Source: Anaerolineae bacterium
Lineage (GTDB): Bacteria; Chloroflexota; Anaerolineae; Aggregatilineales; Phototrophicaceae
Length of the DNA: 41,859 nt
Direction of reading: 5' to 3'
Assembly: GCA_022842885.1 (NCBI GenBank)
Contig: JALHOR010000042.1
Coordinates: forward strand, 1-41,859
A program made the position numbers and the translations under genes. Below, piece by piece: positions 24,999 through 35,429 of the stretch. The notes below the pieces were generated by a model. That model worked only from the letters and a program-made list of their open reading frames with translations. It was not told the DNA's origin and searched no databases. Numbering within the stretch: position 1 is the stretch's first letter; each line of letters opens with the position of its first letter.

Positions 24999-27900
24999 TT
25001 AATCCCCTGGCATGATCTCGGTACTCATGGGTAATGCCGTCATTGTTTCTGTGATATAGTTGGGCTGTTCCAGCGGTAAGCGAACAAAAAAGGTTGTGCC
25101 AACGTCTACGGTTGATTCTAGCCAAACTTCGCCATTGTGCATCTGCACCAATTCTTTCACCAACGGCAGCCCCAAGCCCGTCCCGGCGACTTCCAACCGC
25201 AGCGCGGTATCTTGATGCCGTTCAAACCGCCGCCATGCTTTGTCTTGGAAATCTTCAGGAATTCCAACACCTGTATCGGCGATTTTGATGAGAACAAATT
25301 TTCCGTTATTTTCCATCGTTGCTGATACGTCAATCTTACCACCCGGTAAGGTGTAATTAAAGGCATTGTCCACGAGATTATTGATAATCTGCATGAGTTT
25401 TTCGCGGTCAGCGCGGATACGAGGCAACCCGGGTTCAACGTACACATGCACCTCTATATCGCGTTCGGCATTCGCGGGGCGCACCGCAATATGTTCGACA
25501 ACCGATGGCACCACATCGTGTAAATCAACGCGCTGCATAGACAGCACCCGCCGCGACAATTTGGAGATGTTCAACACATCGTTCACTAAGATGGTCAGGC
25601 GGTCTACGTTATTCTTGATTGTCCCCAAGAAATTCGCTTGAACATCGCTCAAATCACCACCCGCGCCCATCAGCAACAAATCAATATAACCTTTAATCGG
25701 CGTGAGGGGCGTGCGGAATTCATGCGACACATTTTCGATAAAAGCATCTTTGGCGCGGTCTGCCTCCACATCGCGGGTAATATCACGGAATACCGAGACT
25801 GTCCCCAAGAACGAATCGCCAATATACACCGGGGAAAGCTGTGTACTGACCACAATATCGCCCAATTCCAATCGTTGGGTGGTATAGGATGTATCGGTGA
25901 TGTCGGGGCGTTCTTGGGCGCCTGTCCATTCATCCATCATTTGCAACCAACGGACAGCGGCAGCCCCATAAACACCTGCCAAGCTGTTGACATGCTGCCC
26001 AATCACTTGGTCACGCGGCATCTGCAAAATACGTTCTGCGGCAGCGTTGAACAAGATTATCTTGCCGGACGAATCAGCTAACATCACACCATCGTTAATC
26101 GATTCCAAAATAGCACTGTTTTTCTGCGATTCTTCTTGTTCCGTCCGCAGCAATTTCCCTAACCGTTCCGCTTGGTCACGGATGAGTTGGTACAAATCGG
26201 CGCTGTTGATAGACGCCGCAACCTGATTCGCTGCTGGTACGAGCAACTTCAGGTGATTTTCCGTGAAGGCGTAGGGTTCATTACTGAGCAGCACCATCAC
26301 GCCCATCGGGTCTTCGTTGCTTTCCAGAACGACAGCTAAGGCGCTGCGTAAATCTTCTGCCCCGGCGCGTGTTTTGCTCCAATACGATTCTTGGTGCAAA
26401 TCTTCGACCACAACGACATGTTCATTCAGGTCATCGTTTTGGATAAGCCATGTTGCCAGCCCTTCGGCAGGATGCCGTGCGGGACCCATAGGACCTTGTG
26501 GATAGTACAGCCGGTGCGGGTCAATCCAAGCGCGGCAATACAGATTATCGGTCGCCGGGTCACTAAGCAGAATCACACCATCGGTTGCGCCAACGGCTTT
26601 ACTCACCATGCTTAACGCTCGGTCAAGCAGATTTTCCATATCCAGCGTGCGCGACAATTCCGATGTAATCTGGTACAGCGTGTCCAAACGGTCACGTTCT
26701 TCTTCGAGTTCTTCGGTACGTTCCGCCACAAGTTGCTGCGCTTCTGCCGCGAAGTTAGAAACACGCTCGAATAAACGGGCATTTTGGATAGCCGCGCCCA
26801 ATTGCGAGCCAACGGTACTCAAAATCCGGTCATCGTTCAGCGTAAAAGCGCGGGTGCGGTGGGTATTGCGTACCGCCAATACGCCGACCACTTGGTCGCC
26901 AGATTTTACCGGAACACCCATGTAACTTTTGGCGTCGCCTTCGCCACTGGTGATGCCCATACTACGGCGCAGTTCATCTGGGCTAAAGTAATCTGCCCCC
27001 AAACTGAGTGAGTGCTTGCGCCGAATGATGTACGAAACTTCGTCCGTTCCTAGCGGGCGTGCCGGAATGAGGAATTCTTCGCCGCCTTTTCGCACCCCTA
27101 GCGGGAATGTAATCAACTGGCTTAATTCATCGTAGAGTGCTAAGTACAATTCTTCCGCACCTGTAATCAGCGGCACCTGTTCTTTGATGACGGGCAGCAT
27201 GTCATCCAGATTCAGCGTTGAAGAAATGGCTTGCGAGAGCGCGTTAATCGTCAACAGTTCTTCAAAGCGTTTGCTGGTTTCGGTGGAAAGACGCGCATTT
27301 TCAATGGCGATGGCGACCTGTGTGCCTAACGCCCGCGCCAAACGCACTTTTTGCTGCGTCACAGCTTGGTCGTCACCCGCAGTCTGCTCCAATTGAATCA
27401 TGCCAATGGCTTGGTCACGCACCACCAATGGCACGAGCATCCGCGCCGCACGTCCGGCTTCGCGTAGTTCCAAGACTTCGCTCATATAGGAAACGGGTTC
27501 ATCCAACTTCAGGCGCTCAGTATCCACAATCACCACGACTTCGCGCTGTTGTAATGCCCGCTGGCGTGCCGGATAATCAATCAAGCCGTAGCGAATGCCG
27601 GGCGGGTCTACATTTTCGGTGCTGCCAGTACGACTAATGGCAAATTCCACCACCAATTCGTTATCCACTTCATCCCAAATCATGATGGAGCAATATTCGG
27701 TGTCCAAGGCGCTGAACATGAGTTCAGCCACGGTACGGAACACTTGGTTCACATCACGGGTGAGCGATGTGGCTTGGGCGGCTTCTAACAAAGTACCGAG
27801 TTCATTGGTACGCTCAAATGTTTGTTCAAACAAATCAGCATTTGCCAAGGCAATCGCCACTTGGCTGGCAAACGTAAAGGCGACATCCTGCTCTTGGCGC

Positions 27901-30900
27901 GTTTGATATGCCCCCAGTTCGGATTGTGCCAATACCAACATGCCCACCACATGCCCTTGATTCACCAATGGCACACCCATCCAGCTATACAGCGGCACGG
28001 CGGGTTTCATCTCAGCGACAAAACTCATGGGTTCTTCGCTTTGGATGGTGATAACGCGCTGGGCTTCCACCAACTGCTGCACCCGCACATCATCAGCGAT
28101 TCGCACGCGCATTCCGGGCGCTTCAGCGGGCATTCCAGTAATGCCTTCCAACGCCATAAACGAGCCATTGCGCCGGAAAATTGCCATCACCTCAAACGAG
28201 ATAATCCAGCCCATTTCGTCCAGCGCCAGCGCCAAAACTTCGCTGCGTTCCAGCGATGCGGTAATGCGCGTAGAGACTTCGGTGAGCGCCGCCAATTGAT
28301 TCGCACGCGCTTCAATCGCTTCTTCTAGGCGCGTCCGTTCCGTTACATCTTCGACAAGCAGCACTGCCCCGCGCACCTGATTATTGGAGCGCAGTGGATA
28401 CAGATAAAAGTTGCGGACGAGCAAAGCACCATCGGCACCGGTGGAGGTTTGCCCAATGCGTTCACGCGGTTCGCCCCATTCCAACACTGCCCGCAAATCA
28501 TCTTTGATAAATTCGGACATTTCGGGGCGATAAGCGAACAAGTCTTGGCTGAGGGCAAGGTCATCCCAACTATACTGCTGCCGCATATATTGATTCACGC
28601 TGAAGATGCGCCCCGAACTATCCAACACCACAATCCCTTGTTGAATCGACTCAACGACCGATTCATTCAGGACGCGCAGATTAATGGCTTGGTTGAACAA
28701 GCGGGCAGTCTGTACCGTGCTGGAGACCAATTGGGCGAGACGATTGATAAACTGGCGCGTTTCTGGCTCTGCCAAACTTTCCGTATGGCTGCCAATATGC
28801 AGCGCCCCCAAGCATTCGCCCCCGGCAATCAGCGGCAAAATCAAACTGGAGACTTCACCCCGTGCATACCACGCTTTCAAATCTTCGTAGTGGCGCACAA
28901 TCTCATCGTTGGCGACATACAAAAATTCTTTCTGGTCATCAAATGTTCGCCCTAAAGCAGTGCGTTCCAACGTGCGCCGTTGTTCGCGGCTCACCTGAAT
29001 ATCGCCGTCGGTAACATTAACTTTGAGATAATCAAACGATTGCGATTCATCGCTGCCAGCCAACACTAAAGTCAGGCGATGCAGCGGCAGCAACGAATGT
29101 AATTCGTGGGCGATAATGGAGGCAATTTCTGATAAATCCTGCGTGCTGGCAATGGCATTAATCATCTCGTTCAAACGCGCTTCTTGGGCAGCATTGCGCT
29201 GGCTATCGCTAAACAGGCGCGTATTTTCCAGCATGTTTGCCGATTGATGCGCGAAGATTTCCAGCACTTCCATCGTTTGGCGGTCAGGACGGCGATTGTT
29301 ATAAGGACGATCTAATGCCATCAGCCCTAATAAGTTACCCCGGCGTCCCATCATACGGACAATCAGCATGTCGCCTTCGTGCCAATCAGATTTGGTTGTT
29401 GCCAACACGCTGCGATTGCCCACATAAGAGGTACTTAACGCTTGGATACCGGGTAGATACCAACGTTCAATCTCTTCGATAGGGAAGAAATAACTTTCGT
29501 TGTTGCGATAATCGGCTTGCAGCAATTTTTCCAAAACATCCAAGGGCATTGTATCGTCCTTGGTATTGGAAAAAACATCCAGCGGCATCCCGGCATGGGC
29601 AACCCGCCGCAGCAGACTTTCTTTTTCATCGGTCAGCAGCATCAATACCGTATCAAAACCCACACTTTGCTGGACGCTGTAGGCAGTTGCTTCCATGATA
29701 GCGGGGGTATCCGTATTGGTTTGGAGCATCTGCCCCAATTCAAAGATACGGTTCAGTTGGTCTACACGCTGGCTCAGGCGCTGTCCGCGCTCCGATTGCT
29801 GCCGATAAAATTCGGCGTTTTGGTAAGCAAGCGAGGCTTTGGCGCTAAGTGTCACCAAAAAGCCCGTAGCCCGGTCACCAAAATGGCGCGGTTGATGATG
29901 GTATACATGCACCACGCCAATGACCCGATTGGAATACACGATAGCGGCGGCAACCGCTGACCGGGCATAGGCTGGCACCGGCTTAAGGTTACTTTCTTGG
30001 TAATCAACAATCATCACCGCTTCGGTACCACGTTCAACGGCGGCGCGTTCAATCTGTGCCAATTCAAACTGCATCGAATCGCTGCCGCCCAAACGTCGTT
30101 CCATCAGGGGTGAGGTGGGGGATGACCATGTTTCGGATGGGCGCAGCAGCACAATGGTACTATCATCAGCGCGAGTGGCTTTCATTGCTTCAGTTTGAAT
30201 TTGGTGCAGCACTTCATTCAAATCAACGGTTAATGCCAACTGATTACTCACGCGGGCAATGGCATCCAATTCTTCCATACGAGAGCGAAGATTTTCACCA
30301 GTCGCTTCGTAGGTCAGCAAGCGTTCAACAGCGGCGGCAATTTGGGCGGCAACACTGATGAGGGCGCTCACATCCTCACGCACGTAAGGACGGCTGGTAC
30401 GATTGGCAACCCCCAATTCGCCCATGCTGCGATCCCCAATAAGCAGCGGCACTAAAACAGTGCTGTGAACCTCGAACCGTTGGGAAATGTTTTGGTAGCC
30501 CTTCAGCACCCGTTTATCATTCGGAATATCATTGCTGAAAAATGCCCGTTTGGATAATGCAGGTGTTGCCTCATACCCACCGATAGCCAAATCTTGGATG
30601 AGGGGTTCTGTCAATTCAAAACCATACACCCACCGAGGGCGCGATACTAAACTGTTGGTGGTCAGATCCAAAATGTTGATAAAGACCGCCGGGCTATCCA
30701 TAAATTTGGCGATAACTTCCAAAACGGGTTGGAATGTCTCGTCCGTCGTCAACACCGAACTGGACATCTCCGCGACCCGCCGCAAACTTTCTGCCTGTTC
30801 CGCCCGCAAACGTACTTCGCGGTATAGGCGGGCATTTTCGATAATGGCGGCAGCTTGTGTAGCGAAGATTTGCAGCAGACGGGCATCTTTGTCGTTATAA

Positions 30901-32801
30901 TCGCTGCCATCCACTTTGTTAGAAACTTGCACCACCCCAATCCGCCGCCCACCTGCTGACATCGCCACAAAAAGGGTTTTTTGCACGCCGGTTTTTTCTG
31001 CCAGCGTATCTAATCCGGCATAATACACCAATGGGTCAGTCGCAATGCGATTGCTATACCAAAAATCAACTTCTGTCCATAATTCGTCCGTCACTGAACC
31101 GGGCGTCAGCGCGACGACATAATCCTTCACCAACGCCGCATCAATGCCATAAAATGGCAACTGTGCGACTAACTGCCGATTTTTGTTGTCATACGACAAA
31201 ATACCGCACATAGTACTGCCCGTTAAACGGGCGATACGCTCAGTAATTTCCGCGTAGAATTCGCCTTCATGACTCAACGCACCGATGGCATGAGTCATCT
31301 CTTGCAAGCCAATGAGTTCAGTATCAATCATGCGCTCGCGCTGATACAAACGCACATTTTCCACCACCAATGCCGCTTGGGTAGATAACACGCGCAGATT
31401 TTGCATATCGCTCGGTGTAAAACCGCTTTTGTGGCGTTTGTTGCTAATTGCCACCATGCCGATACGTCCCCCAGCAATTTGCAGCGGGAACATGACCGTA
31501 TTGCGAATCCCAACCGTACTGATAATCTGCTGAAAACCCAACGATTCCATCAGTGGGTCATCCATCACATCAGCCGATACCCAATGCGGCTGACGCAACC
31601 AAATATCCTGTTGGATGCTGCCTTCGATCAACGGAATGATAAACAGGGCAGCAAAATTATCTGGCACACCATAAAACGGTAATTGCGGCAGCAGGGCTTG
31701 GCGTTCTTCATCGTATAAGAACACGCCGCACATTTCGGCGTCTACCAATTTCGCCATGCGTTCATTCAATAGGCGATAAATCGGCGTCGCATCTTTATCC
31801 GATTTGGGATGTTCAGCAATTTCTTGAAGACTCGCAATATCTTTGATGCGGTCTTCTTGTCGGGCATACAGGTCAGCATTGCGAACAGCGGTCACAACTG
31901 CTGGGCTAATCGCCTGAAGCAGTGCCAGCGCCGCTTGGTCATAGTGATTGGGGGTACGGCTAAACAGGCTTAACGTGCCAATAAGGTCACTATTGGAAAC
32001 CAATGGCACTGCCACAATCGCGCCATAGGCATGATTCAGCAGTAAATGTTGGACGCTGCTGCTCAATTCATCGTTCACCAGCAGCGGTTGGCGATGCTGC
32101 GCTACCCACCCAGCGATCCCTTGCCCTAGCTGATACCCACCGCCACTCTCCGAGACTGCGAAAAGGTATTCCGTATCAGCGCCAATCCAGCCGCGCTGCC
32201 GCAAATATTTTTGGCGCTCATCCCACAAGCAAATTTCGCCTGCGTCAGAAGGCAAGGTACGATGCACGATGTTCAAAATAGATTGCAGATTTTGTTCCAT
32301 GCCCATGCTGGCATCAATCACTTCGCCAATTTCTGCAATGATATTCATCGCTTGTGACACACTCAGCACGCGGTCATCACCCGGTGCTGCCCCCGATAGT
32401 TCGCGCATGACAATCACCATGCGGGCATCGGTGGCACCCGGCACAAAATGCGAGGTTGCTTCTACCCAACGATGATGAAATTGGAATGAGGTCTGGGTTT
32501 CGCCCGCGAACAAATTGAGAAAATTATCGCGGGGCTGCACCAAACGTTCAATCTGGACTAAATCAGGGGTTTCTTGCTGAATATCTAACCATTGGCGAGC
32601 GCGGTCATTAAGATGAATCACCCGACCAAAGGGCGTTGCCACAATCATCGCGGAAGCATTGTCCGCCCCGTTGGCAACTTGCAGCCCGGTAGATAGTTCC
32701 GCCAACTCTTGGGGCATATTGCGTTTTAATGCCAACCACACCCACAGCCCCGCCAACGTCAACACACCAATCAAAATTGCCGCAATAGCAAGACCACTCA
32801 T
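24999..32801 (-). CDS. Giant multi-GAF/PAS sensor histidine kinase
   Basis: 2,600 residues. A single N-terminal membrane helix (5-26) is followed by a PAS-like domain (about 35-130), seven GAF domains (about 149-1375), a PAS domain (about 1376-1505), four more GAF domains (about 1506-2210) and a third PAS domain (about 2215-2345). The kinase core then has a HisKA helix with phospho-acceptor H2360 (ENVSHEFRTPLTPIKGY) and an ATPase domain (NNLVDNAFNYT, IADTGVGIP, GTGLGLPLVKE). GAF repeats end in the recurring helix ENARLY/NADLY. Each repeat is diverged, so they may bind different ligands; none shows the Cys of a bilin-binding GAF in an obvious place. No receiver domain is fused; the separate receiver is encoded 1 nt downstream. 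Start ATG at 32801. Confidence 0.9.
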   Translation of the reverse strand: MSGLAIAAILIGVLTLAGLWVWLALKRNMPQELAELSTGLQVANGADNASAMIVATPFGRVIHLNDRARQWLDIQQETPDLVQIERLVQPRDNFLNLFAGETQTSFQFHHRWVEATSHFVPGATDARMVIVMRELSGAAPGDDRVLSVSQAMNIIAEIGEVIDASMGMEQNLQSILNIVHRTLPSDAGEICLWDERQKYLRQRGWIGADTEYLFAVSESGGGYQLGQGIAGWVAQHRQPLLVNDELSSSVQHLLLNHAYGAIVAVPLVSNSDLIGTLSLFSRTPNHYDQAALALLQAISPAVVTAVRNADLYARQEDRIKDIASLQEIAEHPKSDKDATPIYRLLNERMAKLVDAEMCGVFLYDEERQALLPQLPFYGVPDNFAALFIIPLIEGSIQQDIWLRQPHWVSADVMDDPLMESLGFQQIISTVGIRNTVMFPLQIAGGRIGMVAISNKRHKSGFTPSDMQNLRVLSTQAALVVENVRLYQRERMIDTELIGLQEMTHAIGALSHEGEFYAEITERIARLTGSTMCGILSYDNKNRQLVAQLPFYGIDAALVKDYVVALTPGSVTDELWTEVDFWYSNRIATDPLVYYAGLDTLAEKTGVQKTLFVAMSAGGRRIGVVQVSNKVDGSDYNDKDARLLQIFATQAAAIIENARLYREVRLRAEQAESLRRVAEMSSSVLTTDETFQPVLEVIAKFMDSPAVFINILDLTTNSLVSRPRWVYGFELTEPLIQDLAIGGYEATPALSKRAFFSNDIPNDKRVLKGYQNISQRFEVHSTVLVPLLIGDRSMGELGVANRTSRPYVREDVSALISVAAQIAAAVERLLTYEATGENLRSRMEELDAIARVSNQLALTVDLNEVLHQIQTEAMKATRADDSTIVLLRPSETWSSPTSPLMERRLGGSDSMQFELAQIERAAVERGTEAVMIVDYQESNLKPVPAYARSAVAAAIVYSNRVIGVVHVYHHQPRHFGDRATGFLVTLSAKASLAYQNAEFYRQQSERGQRLSQRVDQLNRIFELGQMLQTNTDTPAIMEATAYSVQQSVGFDTVLMLLTDEKESLLRRVAHAGMPLDVFSNTKDDTMPLDVLEKLLQADYRNNESYFFPIEEIERWYLPGIQALSTSYVGNRSVLATTKSDWHEGDMLIVRMMGRRGNLLGLMALDRPYNNRRPDRQTMEVLEIFAHQSANMLENTRLFSDSQRNAAQEARLNEMINAIASTQDLSEIASIIAHELHSLLPLHRLTLVLAGSDESQSFDYLKVNVTDGDIQVSREQRRTLERTALGRTFDDQKEFLYVANDEIVRHYEDLKAWYARGEVSSLILPLIAGGECLGALHIGSHTESLAEPETRQFINRLAQLVSSTVQTARLFNQAINLRVLNESVVESIQQGIVVLDSSGRIFSVNQYMRQQYSWDDLALSQDLFAYRPEMSEFIKDDLRAVLEWGEPRERIGQTSTGADGALLVRNFYLYPLRSNNQVRGAVLLVEDVTERTRLEEAIEARANQLAALTEVSTRITASLERSEVLALALDEMGWIISFEVMAIFRRNGSFMALEGITGMPAEAPGMRVRIADDVRVQQLVEAQRVITIQSEEPMSFVAEMKPAVPLYSWMGVPLVNQGHVVGMLVLAQSELGAYQTRQEQDVAFTFASQVAIALANADLFEQTFERTNELGTLLEAAQATSLTRDVNQVFRTVAELMFSALDTEYCSIMIWDEVDNELVVEFAISRTGSTENVDPPGIRYGLIDYPARQRALQQREVVVIVDTERLKLDEPVSYMSEVLELREAGRAARMLVPLVVRDQAIGMIQLEQTAGDDQAVTQQKVRLARALGTQVAIAIENARLSTETSKRFEELLTINALSQAISSTLNLDDMLPVIKEQVPLITGAEELYLALYDELSQLITFPLGVRKGGEEFLIPARPLGTDEVSYIIRRKHSLSLGADYFSPDELRRSMGITSGEGDAKSYMGVPVKSGDQVVGVLAVRNTHRTRAFTLNDDRILSTVGSQLGAAIQNARLFERVSNFAAEAQQLVAERTEELEEERDRLDTLYQITSELSRTLDMENLLDRALSMVSKAVGATDGVILLSDPATDNLYCRAWIDPHRLYYPQGPMGPARHPAEGLATWLIQNDDLNEHVVVVEDLHQESYWSKTRAGAEDLRSALAVVLESNEDPMGVMVLLSNEPYAFTENHLKLLVPAANQVAASINSADLYQLIRDQAERLGKLLRTEQEESQKNSAILESINDGVMLADSSGKIILFNAAAERILQMPRDQVIGQHVNSLAGVYGAAAVRWLQMMDEWTGAQERPDITDTSYTTQRLELGDIVVSTQLSPVYIGDSFLGTVSVFRDITRDVEADRAKDAFIENVSHEFRTPLTPIKGYIDLLLMGAGGDLSDVQANFLGTIKNNVDRLTILVNDVLNISKLSRRVLSMQRVDLHDVVPSVVEHIAVRPANAERDIEVHVYVEPGLPRIRADREKLMQIINNLVDNAFNYTLPGGKIDVSATMENNGKFVLIKIADTGVGIPEDFQDKAWRRFERHQDTALRLEVAGTGLGLPLVKELVQMHNGEVWLESTVDVGTTFFVRLPLEQPNYITETMTALPMSTEIMPGD

Positions 32802-32851
32802 GCGCCTGTATACCTTAGACCACTTAACCCTTATCTTTGACTGAAGGCGAT

Positions 32852-32870
32852 GGACGGCACTGTGCTGTCC
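32852..32870. repeat. Hairpin between response regulator and kinase genes
   Basis: GGACGGCAC and GTGCTGTCC pair with one mismatch around a single base in the 86-bp gap between the GGDEF-type regulator and the giant kinase. No T-run follows on the minus strand, so it is not a standard terminator. It could be an RNA-processing or attenuation element, or another small palindrome of the dispersed type. Confidence 0.45.
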
Positions 32871-32887
32871 AAAAACTACTCATTGCT

Positions 32888-33826
32888 CTACCAAGACGTT
32901 AGAATACTGGCATCCGTATCCTGCCGCCCTGTTCCACCACCTGAACCACGCCGGCGGTCTTCTGCCGCCAGTTCCGTAATTTCCCGAATATCCGAAAATT
33001 GATGGGTGCGCGTAGAAACTGTGCCAGTCGCCATCGACATCAATTCCACTTGCGCCTCACCGCCTGCGCCCGGCACCAGCATATAGCCGCGTTCACGGTC
33101 AATAAACGAATAATGCTGTTTCACATCGCTGGCGAAGCGGTCTTTTAGGCGGTCTATCAACCGTCCTGAATCAGCAGCATGGGTAATGACGACAAAATTA
33201 TCGCGCCCCGGATGCCCAATATAATCATCGGGCGTTCCCACTTGCTCGACCATTTCACCCAATAACAACGCCGTAAACCGAATCACTTCATCAGCCGCCG
33301 CCCAGCCATAGACTTCGGCAAACATATCAAAAAACATCAATTTCACATCAATATAGACCCAATCTTTATTCCCGCGCATCAACCCACGCAAATGTTCTTC
33401 TATCAAGCTGCCTGTGGGCAAATTGGAGATGGGGTCAATCTTCGCCACGCGGTCAGCCGCGGTGATAGCGTTCTGTACGCGCAGTTTCAATTCTTCAATA
33501 TCAAAAGGTTTGGTCACATAATCATCCGCGCCCAATTCCAACCCGATAATTTTGTCGCTGCGGTCATCTTTTTGTGTCAGAAAAATAATCGGAATATGGC
33601 GCGTCCGCGTCGTCGTCCGCAAAGATCGGCACACATCATAACCACTCATATCGGGCAGATTAATATCCAACACAATCAGACTCGGCAGTTGTTTTTTCGT
33701 CGCTGTTAGGGCATCGCCACCGCGACCTGCTACTTCGACGGTATAGCCCTGAGCGCCGAAATAGATTTTTAGCATGTTGGAGATGTCTACCTCATCTTCA
33801 ACTACCAGAATACGACCTTTGCTCAT
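32888..33826 (-). CDS. Response regulator with degenerate GGDEF output domain
   Basis: 312 residues from the ATG at 33826, chosen for GAGGG 6-7 nt upstream; an ATG at 33871 would add 15 residues of non-receiver sequence. The receiver has ED (10-11), D54 (VLDINLPDM), T84 (IFLTQKD) and K107 (VTKPF). The second domain (about 130-290) keeps a GGDEF-like frame (DPISNLPTGSLIEEHL, VYGWAAADEVIRFTALLL), but the active-site loop is GRDNF (207-211) in place of GGDEF, so cyclic-di-GMP synthesis is unlikely. It probably acts as a binding or dimerisation module. The C-terminal 40 residues are Gly/Arg-rich and disordered. First gene of the minus-strand run. Confidence 0.85.
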   Translation of the reverse strand: MSKGRILVVEDEVDISNMLKIYFGAQGYTVEVAGRGGDALTATKKQLPSLIVLDINLPDMSGYDVCRSLRTTTRTRHIPIIFLTQKDDRSDKIIGLELGADDYVTKPFDIEELKLRVQNAITAADRVAKIDPISNLPTGSLIEEHLRGLMRGNKDWVYIDVKLMFFDMFAEVYGWAAADEVIRFTALLLGEMVEQVGTPDDYIGHPGRDNFVVITHAADSGRLIDRLKDRFASDVKQHYSFIDRERGYMLVPGAGGEAQVELMSMATGTVSTRTHQFSDIREITELAAEDRRRGSGGGTGRQDTDASILTSW

Positions 33827-33984
33827 GAGAACCCTCGCTCTATCAGGGGATAATGTCTGGTTAGCCACCATTGTTCATGCTTTTAACTATACACCAGAAT
33901 CATTGAAACTGCATAAAATCGGTAGCGTTGGTTTTAAGAGACTAACCATTCAACAGCCATTTGTCACCCCCCATTCCAGCGGGG

Positions 33985-34013
33985 TTCACAGCGGGTTTTG
34001 TTTAGCGTAATAT
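33985..34013 (+). promoter_or_regulatory. Promoter-like sequence before the first AAA+ gene
   Basis: TTCACA (33985-33990), a 17-nt spacer and TAATAT (34008-34013), giving a leader of about 28 nt before the ATG at 34048. It lies in the 221-bp divergent region shared with the regulator gene. Confidence 0.5.
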
Positions 34014-34047
34014 AAATAGATGAACACATTCCGATTGGGAGACCTTT

Positions 34048-35397
34048 ATGCCAGCAGGCAAAGAATCCATTCATGAGCATATTTGCCAATGGATTGAACA
34101 AACATACATGCCGCATCAAAGCGATGCCCGTATTCTGGTACTATCGCCTTCGGCATGTTGCAATTTGACCGCCCTCAGTTATATCACGCCAACCTTTGCA
34201 GCGGGCGAAGGGCTGCATTATGCCCAATATACCGAACATCCTTGCGAGATTATTTCGTCTTTTATCACGTATTTTGATGATAAACCGACCTATCGCACGG
34301 GCGCACTATTGTTCCGATTTGAACCTGATGCCGATAGCCCGGAAAGCGCGTTTGAAGTGTTATTGGTGTCTGCATGGATTGATGATGAAGATGTCAACAG
34401 TACCATGCTGGCGATTGCCTGTGTGCCAACCAAACATTTGCAGCACTGGCTAAAGTTTGAAAAAGAATGTTCGCGCATTGCCAATTCTGCCATTCCGTTT
34501 CGCGGCAAAGTCTATGTGATCGGTGGCACAGAAGCGACATTTGATGCTGGCATTCGTTGGGATGATATTTATCTGCCACCCGGCTTAAAAGAAGACATCC
34601 TCAAAGATGTGGATTCGTTCTTCAAAAAAGGTGTGAATATCTATCAGCGGTTGAACATCAAGCCGTTTCGTAAATTGTTATTTGCGGGCGTCCCCGGCAC
34701 TGGCAAAACAATGTTATGTTCGGCATTGGCACGCTGGGGGCAAGAACAAGGCTATTTTGTGGTGTATGTGTCGGGGTCAAACAAATTCGGCGCGAAGTTC
34801 TGGAAGATTCATGATGCGCTGGATATGGCAGCCAGCAGCGAAGCACCGACCATCGTCATCGTCGAAGAATTGGATGCTTACTTAGAAGATGATTCGAAGG
34901 CACAACTGTTGAATGTCTTGGATGGCTCGGAATCGCCCCAGAATAATTTCGGCACGTTGATGATTGCCACGACGAATCATCCCGAAAATATTGATGACCG
35001 TGTGCTAAAACGCCCCGGACGTTTAGACCGCATTTTTATCATTCCAGAGATGAAAAGCGAAGCCGATGCGGAAAAAATGCTGCGGAATTATTTGGGCGAC
35101 GATTGGCACGATGAACACCGCGAGATTGTCCCGGCTTTAGTCGGCAAGCCCGGCGCGTTTATCCGCGAAGTGGCGTTGTATGCCCTAACCGCCGCCGCTT
35201 ACCAAGACTTCGACCATTTGCCGCTGCATATCTTGCAAAATTCGCTGGAGATGCTGGAAGAACAAATCGAAGCCAAAGAAGATTTCCTGACGGCACACAA
35301 AAAAGGCAATATGGGACTTTCGCCGAGTAAAAAACGAGGAAAACGCCGCAACGGTTTCGCGGGTGATTTGGAAGAAGAAATCACCTTTAATAGCTGA
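34048..35397 (+). CDS. AAA+ ATPase with an unrecognised N-terminal domain (copy 1)
   Basis: 449 residues, ATG at 34048 with GGGA 7 nt upstream. Residues 1-190 form a domain I do not recognise. It is rich in strands (ARILVLSPSACCNL, FEVLLVSAW) and aromatic residues. The AAA+ module follows: Walker A GVPGTGKT (214-221, K220), Walker B IVIVEELD with Glu-Glu (E273-E274) where Asp-Glu is usual, sensor-1 N310 (TTNHPENI), and the second region of homology with RPGRLDR supplying likely arginine fingers. The AAA+ part is nearest to the classic clade (FtsH/Cdc48/proteasomal ATPase-like). A basic tail (KKRGKRRNG) ends it. Probably a hexameric remodelling ATPase; no membrane helix or protease domain. Substrate unknown. 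Confidence 0.75.
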   Translation: MPAGKESIHEHICQWIEQTYMPHQSDARILVLSPSACCNLTALSYITPTFAAGEGLHYAQYTEHPCEIISSFITYFDDKPTYRTGALLFRFEPDADSPESAFEVLLVSAWIDDEDVNSTMLAIACVPTKHLQHWLKFEKECSRIANSAIPFRGKVYVIGGTEATFDAGIRWDDIYLPPGLKEDILKDVDSFFKKGVNIYQRLNIKPFRKLLFAGVPGTGKTMLCSALARWGQEQGYFVVYVSGSNKFGAKFWKIHDALDMAASSEAPTIVIVEELDAYLEDDSKAQLLNVLDGSESPQNNFGTLMIATTNHPENIDDRVLKRPGRLDRIFIIPEMKSEADAEKMLRNYLGDDWHDEHREIVPALVGKPGAFIREVALYALTAAAYQDFDHLPLHILQNSLEMLEEQIEAKEDFLTAHKKGNMGLSPSKKRGKRRNGFAGDLEEEITFNS

Positions 35398-35405
35398 CCT
35401 CTCTA

Positions 35406-35429
35406 CCGCCACTGTGATGCGAGTGGCGG
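35406..35429. terminator. Hairpin after the first AAA+ gene
   Basis: A perfect 8-bp stem (CCGCCACT / AGTGGCGG) with an 8-nt loop, 9 bp after the stop at 35397. A second short stem (CCCC/GGGG around ATTTTT) follows. There is no long T-run directly after the first stem, so termination is only possible, not certain. Confidence 0.4.
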
